Source of the DNA: BCD1 sp965230565
GTDB lineage: Bacteria; Bacteroidota; Bacteroidia; Chitinophagales; Saprospiraceae
NCBI GenBank assembly: GCA_965230565.1
Contig: CBDDLH010000001.1
Span: 124,001 to 188,000, forward strand
Direction of reading: 5' to 3'
Length of the DNA: 64,000 nt
The translations under genes were made by a program, and so were the position numbers. Positions within the stretch are counted from its first letter, which is position 1. Each line of letters begins with the position of its first letter. The notes beneath the pieces were generated by a model that did no database searches, was not told where the DNA came from, and saw only the letters and a program-made list of their open reading frames with translations. Of the stretch, positions 9,005 to 17,389 are shown piece by piece.

Positions 9005-10798
9005 ATGATTGATCGAAGGTTAAAATACTGGTTTCGGATATGGATTGCGCCAGCTTTGCTGTTTTGGTCTGTTGCTCTGGCAGCCCAGGCTCCGGTTAAT
9101 TATACCTTACAGATCTTCGCCCCCGCCGAGTCGGCAGATTTTGTAGATAAGCTGGATTATAAAAAAGAACTGCCGGACTCCTTATCCGTTTTTGCAGAGG
9201 TAAGGAATCTCGTGACCAACCTCCGGACAACAGCATTTCTCGAAGCCTCTGCCGATTCCCTGCTCTTCCGGGACAGCCTGGCCTATGTTTTTCTTCATGT
9301 AGGTCCTCAGTATGAATGGGCAAAATTATCAGATGGCAATGTTGGAGAACTCTGGCTGAACCAGGTAGGCTTTCGCCAAAAAAATTACCGGAATAAATTA
9401 TTCTCCATCCGGGAAACCACTCAGCTGCTGGACGACCTGCTCACTTTTGCCGAGAATCACGGCTACCCCTTCGCCCAGGTACGCCTGGACAGCGTGACTG
9501 CTTCCGACGGGGTAATTAATGCTCAGCTTTTCCTGAACCAGAAGTCTTATATTCAACTCGACAAAATCCAACTCAAGGGAGATGCCAATATTTCCGAGCA
9601 GTACCTCACTTTTTATCTCGGTTTAAAACAAGGAGCCCCCTACAACAAAGAAAAAATATTACAGATCAAAAATCGTCTGCAGGAATTACCATTTATCAGA
9701 TTAAAAAAGGACCCTGTAGTGAGCTTTCTGAACGGATTTGCCACTATACACCTGGAATTGGAAAAGAAAAATGCCAGTCGCTTTGACTTTCTCATCGGGG
9801 TATTGCCAAACAAAAGACAGAAAGGAAAGGTCCTGATCAACGGCAACCTGGAAGCGGCTTTTCACAACCAATTTGGGAAAGCAGAACAGATCTACCTGCA
9901 ATTTGAGCAATTGAGGCCGCAGACCCAGCAGGTGGAGGTGGCCTTTAATTACCCTTACCTGTTTAAGCTGCCTTTTGGGGCCGATTTCAATTTTCAGTTG
10001 TATCGCCGTGACACCAATTTCATCGATATAAAATACGAGGCCGGTGCTCAATACTATTTTGGTGGAAACAATTACCTGAAAGCTTTTGGCGGAAGGCACA
10101 TTTCCAACCTTTTATCAGTGGATACCGTGAAGATTTCCACCACCGGACAATTGCCGGACACTTTAGATATTAGCAGAACCAATTTCGGTCTAGAATACAC
10201 TTTTGAAAAACTGGATTATCGCTTTAACCCAAGAAGTGGATTTGCCTCCCGCCTGCGTGCCAGTGCCGGCTTGCGCGATTTGAGACGTAACAACCTAATT
10301 GAAAATGCCGGACTAGGAGAATTATATGATGAGCTGGATAGCCGTGCTTTTCAATATAGAATTGAAGCAACGGCAGCTTATTATTTACCTGTAGGGCAAA
10401 CAGGCACCATAAAAGCAGGGGTAACCGCCGCCTTTCTGTTATCTGACGAGAAACTCCTGACCAATGAACAATACAGAATCGGTGGCAATAGATTATTAAG
10501 AGGCTTTGATGAAGAATCTGTTTTCGCAACCAATTACCTCGTTACGACGTTGGAATATCGGCTACTGCTGAACCAAAATGGTTATATCTATGTTTTTGGG
10601 GACCTCGCCCGGGTGGATGAGGAGACTGTACAAAACGTTGAAGAAACCATCAGTTTACCTTATGGGTTTGGAGCAGGTTTGACCTTTGAGACCAAAGCCG
10701 GTATTTTTGGCATCAGCCTGGCCTACGGGAGCCGGAAAGGAAACCCGATTGATTTTGGGGAACCAAAGGTACACTTTGGTTTTGTGAGTTTGTTTTAA
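9005..10798 (+). CDS. BamA/TamA-like outer-membrane protein (POTRA + D15 barrel)
   Basis: 597 aa with an N-terminal signal peptide ending near ALAAQA. Residues about 100-270 resemble POTRA modules (for example IQLDKIQLKGDANISEQYLTFYLGLKQGAPYNKEKI). The C-terminal half is a 16-strand-type surface-antigen (D15) barrel with the conserved GGNRLLRGFDEE motif corresponding to the VRGF/Y loop of Omp85 proteins. It ends in an aromatic residue (Phe), as expected of barrel proteins. At about 600 aa it is shorter than BamA (about 800), so it is more likely a TamA/ShlB-like paralogue. Substrate is unknown. The WD40 gene follows after 16 bp, suggesting co-transcription. Confidence 0.82.
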   Translation: MIDRRLKYWFRIWIAPALLFWSVALAAQAPVNYTLQIFAPAESADFVDKLDYKKELPDSLSVFAEVRNLVTNLRTTAFLEASADSLLFRDSLAYVFLHVGPQYEWAKLSDGNVGELWLNQVGFRQKNYRNKLFSIRETTQLLDDLLTFAENHGYPFAQVRLDSVTASDGVINAQLFLNQKSYIQLDKIQLKGDANISEQYLTFYLGLKQGAPYNKEKILQIKNRLQELPFIRLKKDPVVSFLNGFATIHLELEKKNASRFDFLIGVLPNKRQKGKVLINGNLEAAFHNQFGKAEQIYLQFEQLRPQTQQVEVAFNYPYLFKLPFGADFNFQLYRRDTNFIDIKYEAGAQYYFGGNNYLKAFGGRHISNLLSVDTVKISTTGQLPDTLDISRTNFGLEYTFEKLDYRFNPRSGFASRLRASAGLRDLRRNNLIENAGLGELYDELDSRAFQYRIEATAAYYLPVGQTGTIKAGVTAAFLLSDEKLLTNEQYRIGGNRLLRGFDEESVFATNYLVTTLEYRLLLNQNGYIYVFGDLARVDEETVQNVEETISLPYGFGAGLTFETKAGIFGISLAYGSRKGNPIDFGEPKVHFGFVSLF

Positions 10799-10814
10799 AG
10801 ATACTTTAAGATTC

Positions 10815-11738
10815 ATGCAAATAAAAAGAACAGCCCAACTGGAAGGACATAAATCCTCCGTTTATGCACTGGAACAAGGACCGGAACCACATTTGATCTT
10901 TTCGGGAGGTTCCGATAATCTCATCGTTGAATGGAATTTGGAATCCCACGTCAAAAGCCGCTTGCTGGCCAGAATGCCGGAACGGATCTTTGCTTTGAAA
11001 TATGTAAAAGAGCACCATTGGCTGCTCGCCGGCAACTACACCGGCGGCATTCATGTTATCGATCTGAAACAGGGAAAAGAAATTCATTTACTCCAACAGC
11101 ACAGGTCTATCATTTTTGAAATTGCCATTTTACCGGATCGCTCTGGTTTTGTGACCCTTTCCGGTGATGGCAGTTTTTCCCTTTGGAAAATGGATGATCT
11201 TTCGCTGATTTCCGCTCATGGAATAGGGCCTTTCAAACTACGTTCCCTGGATTTTCACCCCAATGGTCAGGAAATGGCGCTGGGAAGCGAAGATGGATTA
11301 ATCCGCATTTTTGACATTGGGGATTTCAAAGAAAAGCAAAAACTGGAGGGACATTTCAAAGGCTTTTCAGTCAATGCAGTTCGATATATCGATGAAGGTA
11401 AAAGGCTGATTTCCGGATCGCGTGATGCCTACCTGGTACAATGGGATGTGGAGAACAATTATACCTTTACTAAAGGTTTCCAACCTCATATTTATGCAGT
11501 CTACAGCATCGTTTCCAGCCCTGATGGAAAATACCTGGCTTCCGGAAGCAGAGACAAAACAATTAAGATCTGGGATGCTGCTAATCTTGAATTGCTTTCA
11601 ACGATAAAAGGTCAGGACATGCAGGCCCATTCCAAATCCGTCAACAAGATCCTTTGGAGTGACTTCAATGCACAACTCATCACAACGGGGGATGACAGAT
11701 CGGTTAAGGCATGGGAAATATCAATTAACGAATCCTGA
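10815..11738 (+). CDS. WD40-repeat beta-propeller protein
   Basis: 307 aa with about seven recognisable WD40 repeats (for example SGGSDNLIVEWNL, LASGSRDKTIKIWDA, ITTGDDRSVKAWEI), enough for one closed seven-bladed propeller. There is no signal peptide, so it is probably cytoplasmic. Such propellers are protein-interaction platforms and no enzymatic function can be assigned. It starts 16 bp after the BamA-like gene and is probably translated from the same message. Confidence 0.88.
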   Translation: MQIKRTAQLEGHKSSVYALEQGPEPHLIFSGGSDNLIVEWNLESHVKSRLLARMPERIFALKYVKEHHWLLAGNYTGGIHVIDLKQGKEIHLLQQHRSIIFEIAILPDRSGFVTLSGDGSFSLWKMDDLSLISAHGIGPFKLRSLDFHPNGQEMALGSEDGLIRIFDIGDFKEKQKLEGHFKGFSVNAVRYIDEGKRLISGSRDAYLVQWDVENNYTFTKGFQPHIYAVYSIVSSPDGKYLASGSRDKTIKIWDAANLELLSTIKGQDMQAHSKSVNKILWSDFNAQLITTGDDRSVKAWEISINES

Positions 11739-11812
11739 TAAAAGAAAAAATAGGCACGCCAGCCAAAATGTGTTATCTTTCTGGACGAAAATCAAAAAAT
11801 CAAAGAGCGGAT

Positions 11813-12235
11813 ATGAAAATAAAAATTTTGATCCCTGTATTGTTGGCCTTTATAAGCCTGGCCTCCAAATGTGAAGAGGAAGGAAAAATGGATATGTTTT
11901 GCCAGCAATGGGAGTTTGTTTCGTCTCAGGATCCGTATCAGGGCGGTACGGTTACAGAGGCTGACCCGGAGAATAAACAATTCAGAGTCTTTGAAAAAGA
12001 TGGCGCTTACCGGGAATTCGATAATGATAATAATGCTGTGGGAATATGGTCATTTAATGAAGACTCTACCAAATTAGGCATTGTTATTGAAACTCAAAAT
12101 GGTCAAACTACCGGCAACCCTCCGGAGGTTACCGATCACCGTTGGGAAATCCGTGACCTGACACCAACGAAACTTGTGCTTGCAATACAAGGCAGACATG
12201 GGTTTGTAGAGCATACCTATAAGTCGGTCAAATAA
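11813..12235 (+). CDS. Small exported lipocalin-like protein of unknown function
   Basis: 140 aa from the ATG at 11813 (MKIKILIPVLLAFISLASKC); the frame opens upstream at 11768, but that start would put 15 polar residues before the signal sequence. The N-terminus is a short export signal ending at a Cys, although Lys before Cys is a poor lipobox, so lipidation is uncertain. The rest (QWEFVSSQ...GAYREFDNDNNAVGIWSFNEDSTKLGI...WEIRDLTPTKLVL) has the strand pattern of Bacteroidota lipocalin-like proteins. Function is unknown. Confidence 0.7.
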   Translation: MKIKILIPVLLAFISLASKCEEEGKMDMFCQQWEFVSSQDPYQGGTVTEADPENKQFRVFEKDGAYREFDNDNNAVGIWSFNEDSTKLGIVIETQNGQTTGNPPEVTDHRWEIRDLTPTKLVLAIQGRHGFVEHTYKSVK

Positions 12236-12294
12236 TTGAAACTGGTTGCCATTTTTTTCGTTTCTTGCGAACAGCAACTTTAATGCGTTAATTT

Positions 12295-12549
12295 ATGAAT
12301 CTCGTATTTACCATATTGGCTTTGGTGGCATTTTGGGCTGCAGTCAGTATCTTTTTCCAGATTGTCCGGTCCAGACAATGCCTGGATGATAAAACCATTC
12401 GGGATTACCTTTCCGGCAAGTATCAGCAAGGCTCTGAAGACAGCAGAAGGGTAACCATGCACCTTGGCAACTGTCAAAAATGCAGGGACAGGCTGACCAA
12501 TTTTGATTTTGAAGAATACGCCAAAAAGGTGCTGGAGGAGGAGGATTAA
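12295..12549 (+). CDS. Small membrane protein with HxxxCxxC zinc-finger-like tail
   Basis: 84 aa: one transmembrane helix (residues about 3-24) followed by a cytoplasmic-type segment containing DDKTIRDYLSGKY and HLGNCQKC. The His-x3-Cys-x2-Cys spacing is the signature of zinc-binding anti-sigma factors, but here the membrane helix is N-terminal, the reverse of the usual order, and no sigma factor gene is adjacent. A zinc-binding regulatory or adaptor role is inferred. It lies 59 bp after the lipocalin-like gene. Confidence 0.65.
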   Translation: MNLVFTILALVAFWAAVSIFFQIVRSRQCLDDKTIRDYLSGKYQQGSEDSRRVTMHLGNCQKCRDRLTNFDFEEYAKKVLEEED

Positions 12550-12718
12550 AATAGCATAAAAACATTTTGTGTTTTATAATACAATCTTTGCATCTTTGCT
12601 ATTTGAAAACTGTTTCAAAAATAACCGTAAAATAGGAGAATAACTCCTTTAATTCAACCAAAAATAGAACACAGATCAAACTGATTTAACCGATAATAAC
12701 TGATCTGGTAATCTAAAC

Positions 12719-12736
12719 TTGGAGAAATTTCTCCAA
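12719..12736. promoter_or_regulatory. Perfect 18-bp palindrome upstream of parA
   Basis: TTGGAGAAA directly followed by its reverse complement, 60 bp before the parA start. It does not match the chromosomal parS consensus. It could be an operator or a centromere-like site for the ParA system. Confidence 0.45.
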
Positions 12737-12795
12737 TTTATTTTTTTGGGCAGTCTCAAATTTGAACACTTAAAAAATACGTAGTCGCGCAATTC

Positions 12796-13548
12796 ATGGG
12801 AAAGATCATTTCGTTATTAAATCATAAAGGCGGTGTTGGAAAGACAACCTGCACCATCAATATTGGAGCAGGTTTGGTGGAGCTTGGAAAAAGGGTTTTA
12901 TTGATTGATCTGGATCCGCAGGCGAATTTATCGCTGTCATTGGGAGCCCCCCGGTTACCGAATACCATATACGAGGCCATTCGCGGGGAATCCGAACTGG
13001 AACCTTATACGATCAAAAATGGTTTGGATATTATAACCTCTACCCTGGACCTGTCAGGCGCTGAAATGGAACTGATCAATGAGGCCGGAAGAGAATACAT
13101 TTTGCGAGAGTTGTTTGAACCGGTAAAGGAGAATTACGATTACATTTTGATCGACTGCCCTCCGTCATTGGGTTTATTGACCTTAAATGCACTGACCAGC
13201 AGCGATACGGTCATAATTCCCTTGCAAACTGAATTTCTGGCATTGCAGGGATTGGCCAAGATCAAACAGGTGATCCAGAAGGTCAAGTTCAGATTGAATA
13301 AACAACTGGAGATCGGTGGGGTCATCGCCACTATGTACGACAGCAGAAAAGTATTGAACAGGGATGTAGTTGAGACGATCAGAAAGTATTTTGGCGACCT
13401 CGTTTTTGACACTTACATCCGCGATAACGTAACCCTTGCAGAGGCCCCGGCAAAAAGACAGGATATCTTTGCCTACGGCCCAAAAAGTATCGGAGCAGAA
13501 GACTTCCTGAATTTGAGTAAGGAATTTTTAAATAGATTTGAACGATAG
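12796..13548 (+). CDS. ParA-family (Soj/MinD-type) partition ATPase
   Basis: 250 aa. The deviant Walker A motif KGGVGKTT is at residues 11-18, with the signature lysine at 11. Walker A' follows (LLIDLDPQANLS), and Walker B is YILIDCPPSLG. ParA ATPases bind DNA as ATP dimers and position chromosomes, plasmids or protein clusters together with a partner that stimulates ATP hydrolysis. No canonical ParB gene is present. Instead, the next gene encodes a small basic protein with ParB-like N-terminal motifs, separated from parA only by heptamer arrays. No plasmid or phage genes lie nearby, so a chromosomal role is likely. Confidence 0.9.
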   Translation: MGKIISLLNHKGGVGKTTCTINIGAGLVELGKRVLLIDLDPQANLSLSLGAPRLPNTIYEAIRGESELEPYTIKNGLDIITSTLDLSGAEMELINEAGREYILRELFEPVKENYDYILIDCPPSLGLLTLNALTSSDTVIIPLQTEFLALQGLAKIKQVIQKVKFRLNKQLEIGGVIATMYDSRKVLNRDVVETIRKYFGDLVFDTYIRDNVTLAEAPAKRQDIFAYGPKSIGAEDFLNLSKEFLNRFER

Positions 13549-13606
13549 ACGGTGGACGGTGGACGGTAGACGGTAGACGGTGGACGGTGGACGACTTACG
13601 GTAGAC
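13544..13606. repeat. Heptanucleotide array GGTRGAC
   Basis: Nine successive 7-bp units, seven of them exact GGTGGAC or GGTAGAC, starting over the parA stop codon. Variants of the same heptamer in reverse complement occur at 46838-46858. No function is assigned. Confidence 0.9.
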
Positions 13607-13615
13607 GGAAAAATT

Positions 13616-13650
13616 ACCAGCAACAAGAAACCAGTAACTAGTAACTTGAA
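13616..13650. repeat. Heptanucleotide array ACCAGTA/ACTAGTA type
   Basis: Five exact 7-bp steps (ACCAGCA, ACAAGAA, ACCAGTA, ACTAGTA, ACTTGAA) ending one base before the ATG at 13652. The same family appears at 25055, 27058, 44764 and 52218, three times immediately before a start codon. Confidence 0.8.
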
Positions 13651-13651
13651 C

Positions 13652-14115
13652 ATGAGTAAAAAAAGATTTTCAGAGGGCTTTGACAGTCTGTTTGGGGACG
13701 ACTTCTTCAAGGAAGAGGAGAGCAGTCCAAAGAACAAAAGACTGAAACAGCGACAGCCAAACCCAAGGCTGCTGCCCGGAGAAAGTCTGGCTCATCCAAA
13801 AAATTTGCTGCTGGTCTGGAATCGTTGCTGACGGAAGCTTTCGAGGAAGAGATTCAGGATCAACTCTCTGGCAAAAAAGGCAAATCTCCTTCTGCCACTG
13901 AGCGCAAATCCTTCGGTGGTCTGGATTCCTTGATCCGCAGCACCATTGATCCTAAAACGATTCGTAAATCCAATAAGGATACTCGCAGACTCACCATTCT
14001 GCTGGAATCCGAACAGGTGGAACAACTCAAGAAAATTGCCAAACTGGAAAAAACTTACCTGAAATATATGATCCGCGATATTGTAGCGGAGTATCTGAAA
14101 GAGAAGGGGAAATAA
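13652..14115 (+). pseudogene. ParA partner: ParB-like motif protein, interrupted by a one-base deletion
   Basis: The frame from the ATG at 13652 (MSKKRFSEGFDSLFGDDF) stops making sense near 13720, and a different frame continues to 14115. One added base in the GGAGAG stretch near 13717-13722 gives a continuous protein of about 154 aa. It contains three copies of a short motif, RFSEGFDSLF (about 13664-13693), KFAAGLESLL (13801-13830) and SFGGLDSLI (13909-13935). These resemble the GLGRGLDALL segment with which ParB proteins contact ParA. The C-terminus (RRLTILLESEQVEQLKKIAKLEKTYLK) looks like a ribbon-helix-helix or CopG-type DNA-binding fold. It is probably the ParA partner. The frameshift may be a sequencing error. 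Confidence 0.6.
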
Positions 14116-14208
14116 ACCTTTCTGAATTTTGACCACATCACCTGGAACCAATTTGGCCTCCTGCTTGTTCGGGGGATTAGTCAAAATAAAACTGAAAAAA
14201 CTAATACC

Positions 14209-15003
14209 ATGTCACAAGACTATCTTGAAAAGAACAAGGACTCCTGGAACAAAAGAACGGCAGTCCACCTGGAATCTGATTTTTACAACAATGAAGCCTT
14301 TCTCAAAGGGGAAAATCCGCTGGATGATATCGTGATGAATATGCTGGGGGATATTAAAGGCAAAACGGTCTTGCACCTCCAATGCCATTTCGGACAAGAC
14401 ACGCTGCAAATGGCTCGCATGGGTGCAAAAGTTACCGGTGTGGACCTTTCTGACAAAGCTATCGAAGCGGCCCGGAATTTCAATGATCAAATGGGGCTGG
14501 ACGGCCGATTCATTTGCTGTGATGTATATGACCTGCCCAATCATCTGGATGAAAAATTCGACATCGTTTTTACTTCCTACGGAACCATCGGCTGGCTGCC
14601 CGATCTGGACAAATGGGCCTCCGTTGTTGCTAACCATCTGAAACCCGGAGGACAATTCATTTTCGCCGAATTCCACCCGGTGGTCTGGATGTTCGATGAC
14701 GATTTCACCAAAATTGAATATAAATACGAAAAATCTGATGCCATTGTAGAAACGGAAATCGGCACCTATACCGACGGAGGGGAAGCATTATCTACAGAAT
14801 GTGTTTCCTGGAATCACAGCCTTTCGGAAGTTATGACCAGCCTGATCAAACAGGGTATCGAGATCGTTGAATTTAAAGAATTTGATTATTCCCCCTACGC
14901 CTGTTTCAGCCACGTGGAGCAGGTTGGAGAACGGAAGTTCCGCATTAAACATTTGGGGGATAAGATACCTATGGTGTATTCTTTGGTGGGGGTGAAGAAA
15001 TGA
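14209..15003 (+). CDS. Class I SAM-dependent methyltransferase
   Basis: 264 aa. Motif I is VLHLQCHFGQDTLQMARMG, where the usual GxGxG is replaced by QCHFGQ, as in a known subgroup. Motif II is VTGVDLSDKAIEAAR, followed by FICCDVYDLP and the post-motif segment LKPGGQFIFAEFHP. These features define the Rossmann-type methyltransferase fold. The substrate is not identifiable. The gene follows the ParA partner gene by 93 bp and is closed by a clear terminator. Confidence 0.87.
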   Translation: MSQDYLEKNKDSWNKRTAVHLESDFYNNEAFLKGENPLDDIVMNMLGDIKGKTVLHLQCHFGQDTLQMARMGAKVTGVDLSDKAIEAARNFNDQMGLDGRFICCDVYDLPNHLDEKFDIVFTSYGTIGWLPDLDKWASVVANHLKPGGQFIFAEFHPVVWMFDDDFTKIEYKYEKSDAIVETEIGTYTDGGEALSTECVSWNHSLSEVMTSLIKQGIEIVEFKEFDYSPYACFSHVEQVGERKFRIKHLGDKIPMVYSLVGVKK

Positions 15004-15030
15004 AAATGATTAATTAGAAATGGTAAAACG

Positions 15031-15067
15031 AAGGGCATAACTTGAAATTATGCCCTTAATTTTTTTA
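15031..15067. terminator. Terminator between convergent genes
   Basis: A 10-bp perfect stem (AAGGGCATAA and its complement) with a 7-nt loop, followed on the plus strand by AATTTTTTT. It ends the methyltransferase gene and, with TTTT on the other side, may also serve the minus-strand gene ending at 15074. Confidence 0.85.
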
Positions 15068-15073
15068 CCTGGA

Positions 15074-15631
15074 TTACAATCGCTTCCCAACCGAAAACCC
15101 AAGCAGAAATATCGCTCCTTCCCCGGTAGGTTCTCCTTCGGTTTTTACATTGATTTCATAACCAAAACCAAGGGCGGGAGTAAATTCCCAATTGTTCCCA
15201 AATGTTATAAGGTAACCTAATTCTGCGGTAGGCTGAACCACCACAATTTTAGTGGCCCCGGTAATGTCTCCCTGGGAGGAATTATCGACCCAATCTACGG
15301 TATTGAACCAAACATCATTTCTGAGGCCAAGAGAAAACCCTTGAAAATCATCCTTGAAATACCGTTTATAGCCAACTGTAAAACCAAAACCTTTTCCTCT
15401 TTCTTCATCCTGCACACCAAGGCTCCTGTGGTCAAACAGATTGGCCGCAAGGCGAAGGTGGGCGGCATTTTTATCACCGAACCCCTTCTCAACCCTTAAT
15501 CCGGGAATCAGTCCGGTCGGGTAAGCCTGAAATTCGAAGGTTATATCAAGAGGCTGGGCATTAACCCCGGTAATGGAACAGAACATTGCGGTCAGGGCAA
15601 GACAAAAAACGAAAGATCTGATGCGCATCAT
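15074..15631 (-). CDS. Exported beta-barrel-like outer-membrane protein, unknown function
   Basis: 185 aa with a signal peptide cleaved near GVNAQP. The mature part alternates polar and hydrophobic residues in short strands (LRLAANLFDHR, GFGFTVGYKRYF, GFSLGLRNDVWF, FTPALGFGYEINV) and ends in FSVGKRL, a pattern typical of small 8-10-stranded barrels. No family could be named. The start could be either of two adjacent Met codons (15631 or 15628). Confidence 0.7.
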   Translation of the reverse strand: MMRIRSFVFCLALTAMFCSITGVNAQPLDITFEFQAYPTGLIPGLRVEKGFGDKNAAHLRLAANLFDHRSLGVQDEERGKGFGFTVGYKRYFKDDFQGFSLGLRNDVWFNTVDWVDNSSQGDITGATKIVVVQPTAELGYLITFGNNWEFTPALGFGYEINVKTEGEPTGEGAIFLLGFSVGKRL

Positions 15632-15762
15632 ATTGTATTGGTATTATTGGTTAAAGAGCACAATTTTAGTAAACTTTTTGAACTCACCAAAACTACAGCG
15701 TTTGGATACGAAATCAGATCTCTTTTGGGCCGTAAAGATTTTTTCAGGGGGGGGGAGTAATT

Positions 15763-15951
15763 TTAGGTATCCTGACGTTTCTTTTCGATGTAGGCTGCTT
15801 TGAGAATTTCTTTTCTTCTTTTTACAGAAGGCTTGGTGTATTGTTTTCTATCAGAAAGTTGTTTTCTGATTTTGGTGTCCCTGTGTTTACGCTTGTATCT
15901 TTTAAGCATACGATCAATGGTTTCACCTTCCTTCCTTTCAATTTTTAGCAT
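15763..15951 (-). CDS. rpsU: Ribosomal protein bS21
   Basis: 62 aa, highly basic. It begins MLKIERKEGETIDRMLKRYKRKH, the conserved bS21 N-terminal signature, and continues with the KPSVKRRKEILKAAYIEKKR helix. bS21 sits on the small-subunit platform near the anti-Shine-Dalgarno; in Bacteroidota it contributes to sequestering that sequence. The tract just beyond the stop contains nine consecutive G (15747-15755). Confidence 0.93.
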   Translation of the reverse strand: MLKIERKEGETIDRMLKRYKRKHRDTKIRKQLSDRKQYTKPSVKRRKEILKAAYIEKKRQDT

Positions 15952-16602
15952 AAATTAAATTTTATTAAATAATGATATTAATTACAATTTCTGGTAATGT
16001 ATTGTCCTGCATTTACATCCTCCTTTCCCGCTAACCCTATATTGTTCAAATTTTTACCGCGCCTCTCAAAGTCAAACAAATTTTTAAATTCGTTTGACTT
16101 TATTGCCAATAGTAACAAAAGATGTCATCCTTAATAAAGATCAGGGAATGTGGCTCCTGTAAATTTATAATCAGGGTGTCAAAGCCGTTGTATCAGGAAG
16201 TTCGGCGGAAAAGGAAAAAATAACCAGCGGAATCAGTTGAAAACAGGTTTTTGAAAAACCTTTAGGTAATTGCCTTTTTTTGGACCATTTCCTTTTAATA
16301 AAACGTTTCTGATGCAGAACGGTTGCGAAGATAACGAAAAAATAAGGCGAATGCAAACTACTGCCTTGTTTCCTGAATTTGTTTTCAGGATCATCTGCAG
16401 CACATTCCATCATATTAATAACAAATTAGTTTGTCTTGTACAATCGCCCCCTTATTAAAACAACTTCAACTTATCACTTTTCCGATTATCAACATTTCCT
16501 GATGATTTATTAAATATTTTCTGTAATTTAATGGCCTGCCCTACATTTTGAAATTGATCGTGACCAACTTCCTGATTTCCGGAAACTTTAAACAATTTCA
16601 TT
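15952..16602. other. AT-rich intergenic region without a recognised gene
   Basis: 651 bp between rpsU and the first of three paralogues. An 80-codon minus-strand ORF (16413-16171) has no export signal, family motif or plausible context. I see no tRNA-like structure or terminator. It should contain the rpsU promoter. Confidence 0.5.
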
Positions 16603-17331
16603 ATGCAAAACCAATATCGAAAAACCGTCCTTTCCTTAATCCTGCTCTTTTTGACATGTTGCTTTATTAAACCCTTGGAAGCTGTAAATCCTGTCAAAAC
16701 CACTCCTGAAATTTTTGAACAAAAAACTTCCGAGCAGACCAACCTCTTATCTCCTGAAAAGTTAAAAAATGATTTATCCTGGAAGGAAAAAATTGTTTTA
16801 AAACTAATAGAGAAGAAAGTAAAAAAAGCCAGGAAGAAGTTGGCCAAAGTCTTAGAGACGCCATCAGGAATTAGTCCAAGGGACAACTGTTACACCATAC
16901 TTTTGAAGAGTGGCGAAGAAATGAAAGTCTACATTTCCGGTAAGACTGACACTGAATTGCTCTACAGACCTTGTGGCGAATCTGAAGCAGACGAAAAATC
17001 TTTGCCTTTGGATGAAGTGGCTCAAATCAAGTCAAGGTACGGACAAGTTATTTATGAAGTGCCCGATATTGCCAACTACCCAGCCAACCCCAAAATGGAC
17101 CCTATTGGTCTGGCAGGATTCATTTTTTCGACTTTGGGATTTGCTCTTTTAGTTAAATTCCTATTTACTATCAGTGCCATTTTACTAATGCTGGGAGCAA
17201 TAATGGGAATAATCGGCATTATCAAATATATATCCAACCCGGGAAAATATAAAGGATTGTTTTTCTCCGTTGTGGCATTGGCTCCGGTAATGATCATCGC
17301 GTTGATCTTAATCTATTTTTCTTACTTGTAG
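16603..17331 (+). CDS. Tandem paralogue 1: exported or membrane protein with KSGEE-type domain
   Basis: 242 aa: signal peptide (residues 1-27), a short linker, the conserved amphipathic basic helix SWKEKIVLKLIEKKVKKARKK, a domain reading CYTILLKSGEEMKVYISGKTDTELLYRPCG...LPLDEVAQIKSRYGQVIY, then two or three transmembrane helices (about 165-240). The middle domain resembles a widespread Bacteroidota module of the type LKNGDEIKAKV...IKYKKC...DVFMIKYENG, whose function is unknown to me. The protein shares domain order with the next two genes, so this is a local family expansion. Confidence 0.8.
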   Translation: MQNQYRKTVLSLILLFLTCCFIKPLEAVNPVKTTPEIFEQKTSEQTNLLSPEKLKNDLSWKEKIVLKLIEKKVKKARKKLAKVLETPSGISPRDNCYTILLKSGEEMKVYISGKTDTELLYRPCGESEADEKSLPLDEVAQIKSRYGQVIYEVPDIANYPANPKMDPIGLAGFIFSTLGFALLVKFLFTISAILLMLGAIMGIIGIIKYISNPGKYKGLFFSVVALAPVMIIALILIYFSYL

Positions 17332-17389
17332 TATTAATTCAATCTCCGGCTTTTCAAAAAAGGTCTCATCCTTATCTAAAAACCTAAAC

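Noticed and set aside
13544..13650. Heptamer arrays as a CRISPR or an iteron origin
   Set aside because: Seven-base units without spacers; the same arrays occur in many unrelated spacers of this window.
13700..13740. Programmed -1 frameshift in the ParA partner
   Set aside because: No X-XXY-YYZ slippery heptamer or downstream structure was found near the frame change, and three other one-base indels in the window point to sequencing error.
15747..15755. Nine-G tract as a phase-variable switch
   Set aside because: It lies after the rpsU stop, outside any reading frame or clear promoter, so there is nothing visible for it to switch.
16171..16413. 80-codon ORF in the spacer upstream of the paralogue cluster
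   Set aside because: No domain, signal or plausible context; AT-rich non-coding composition.
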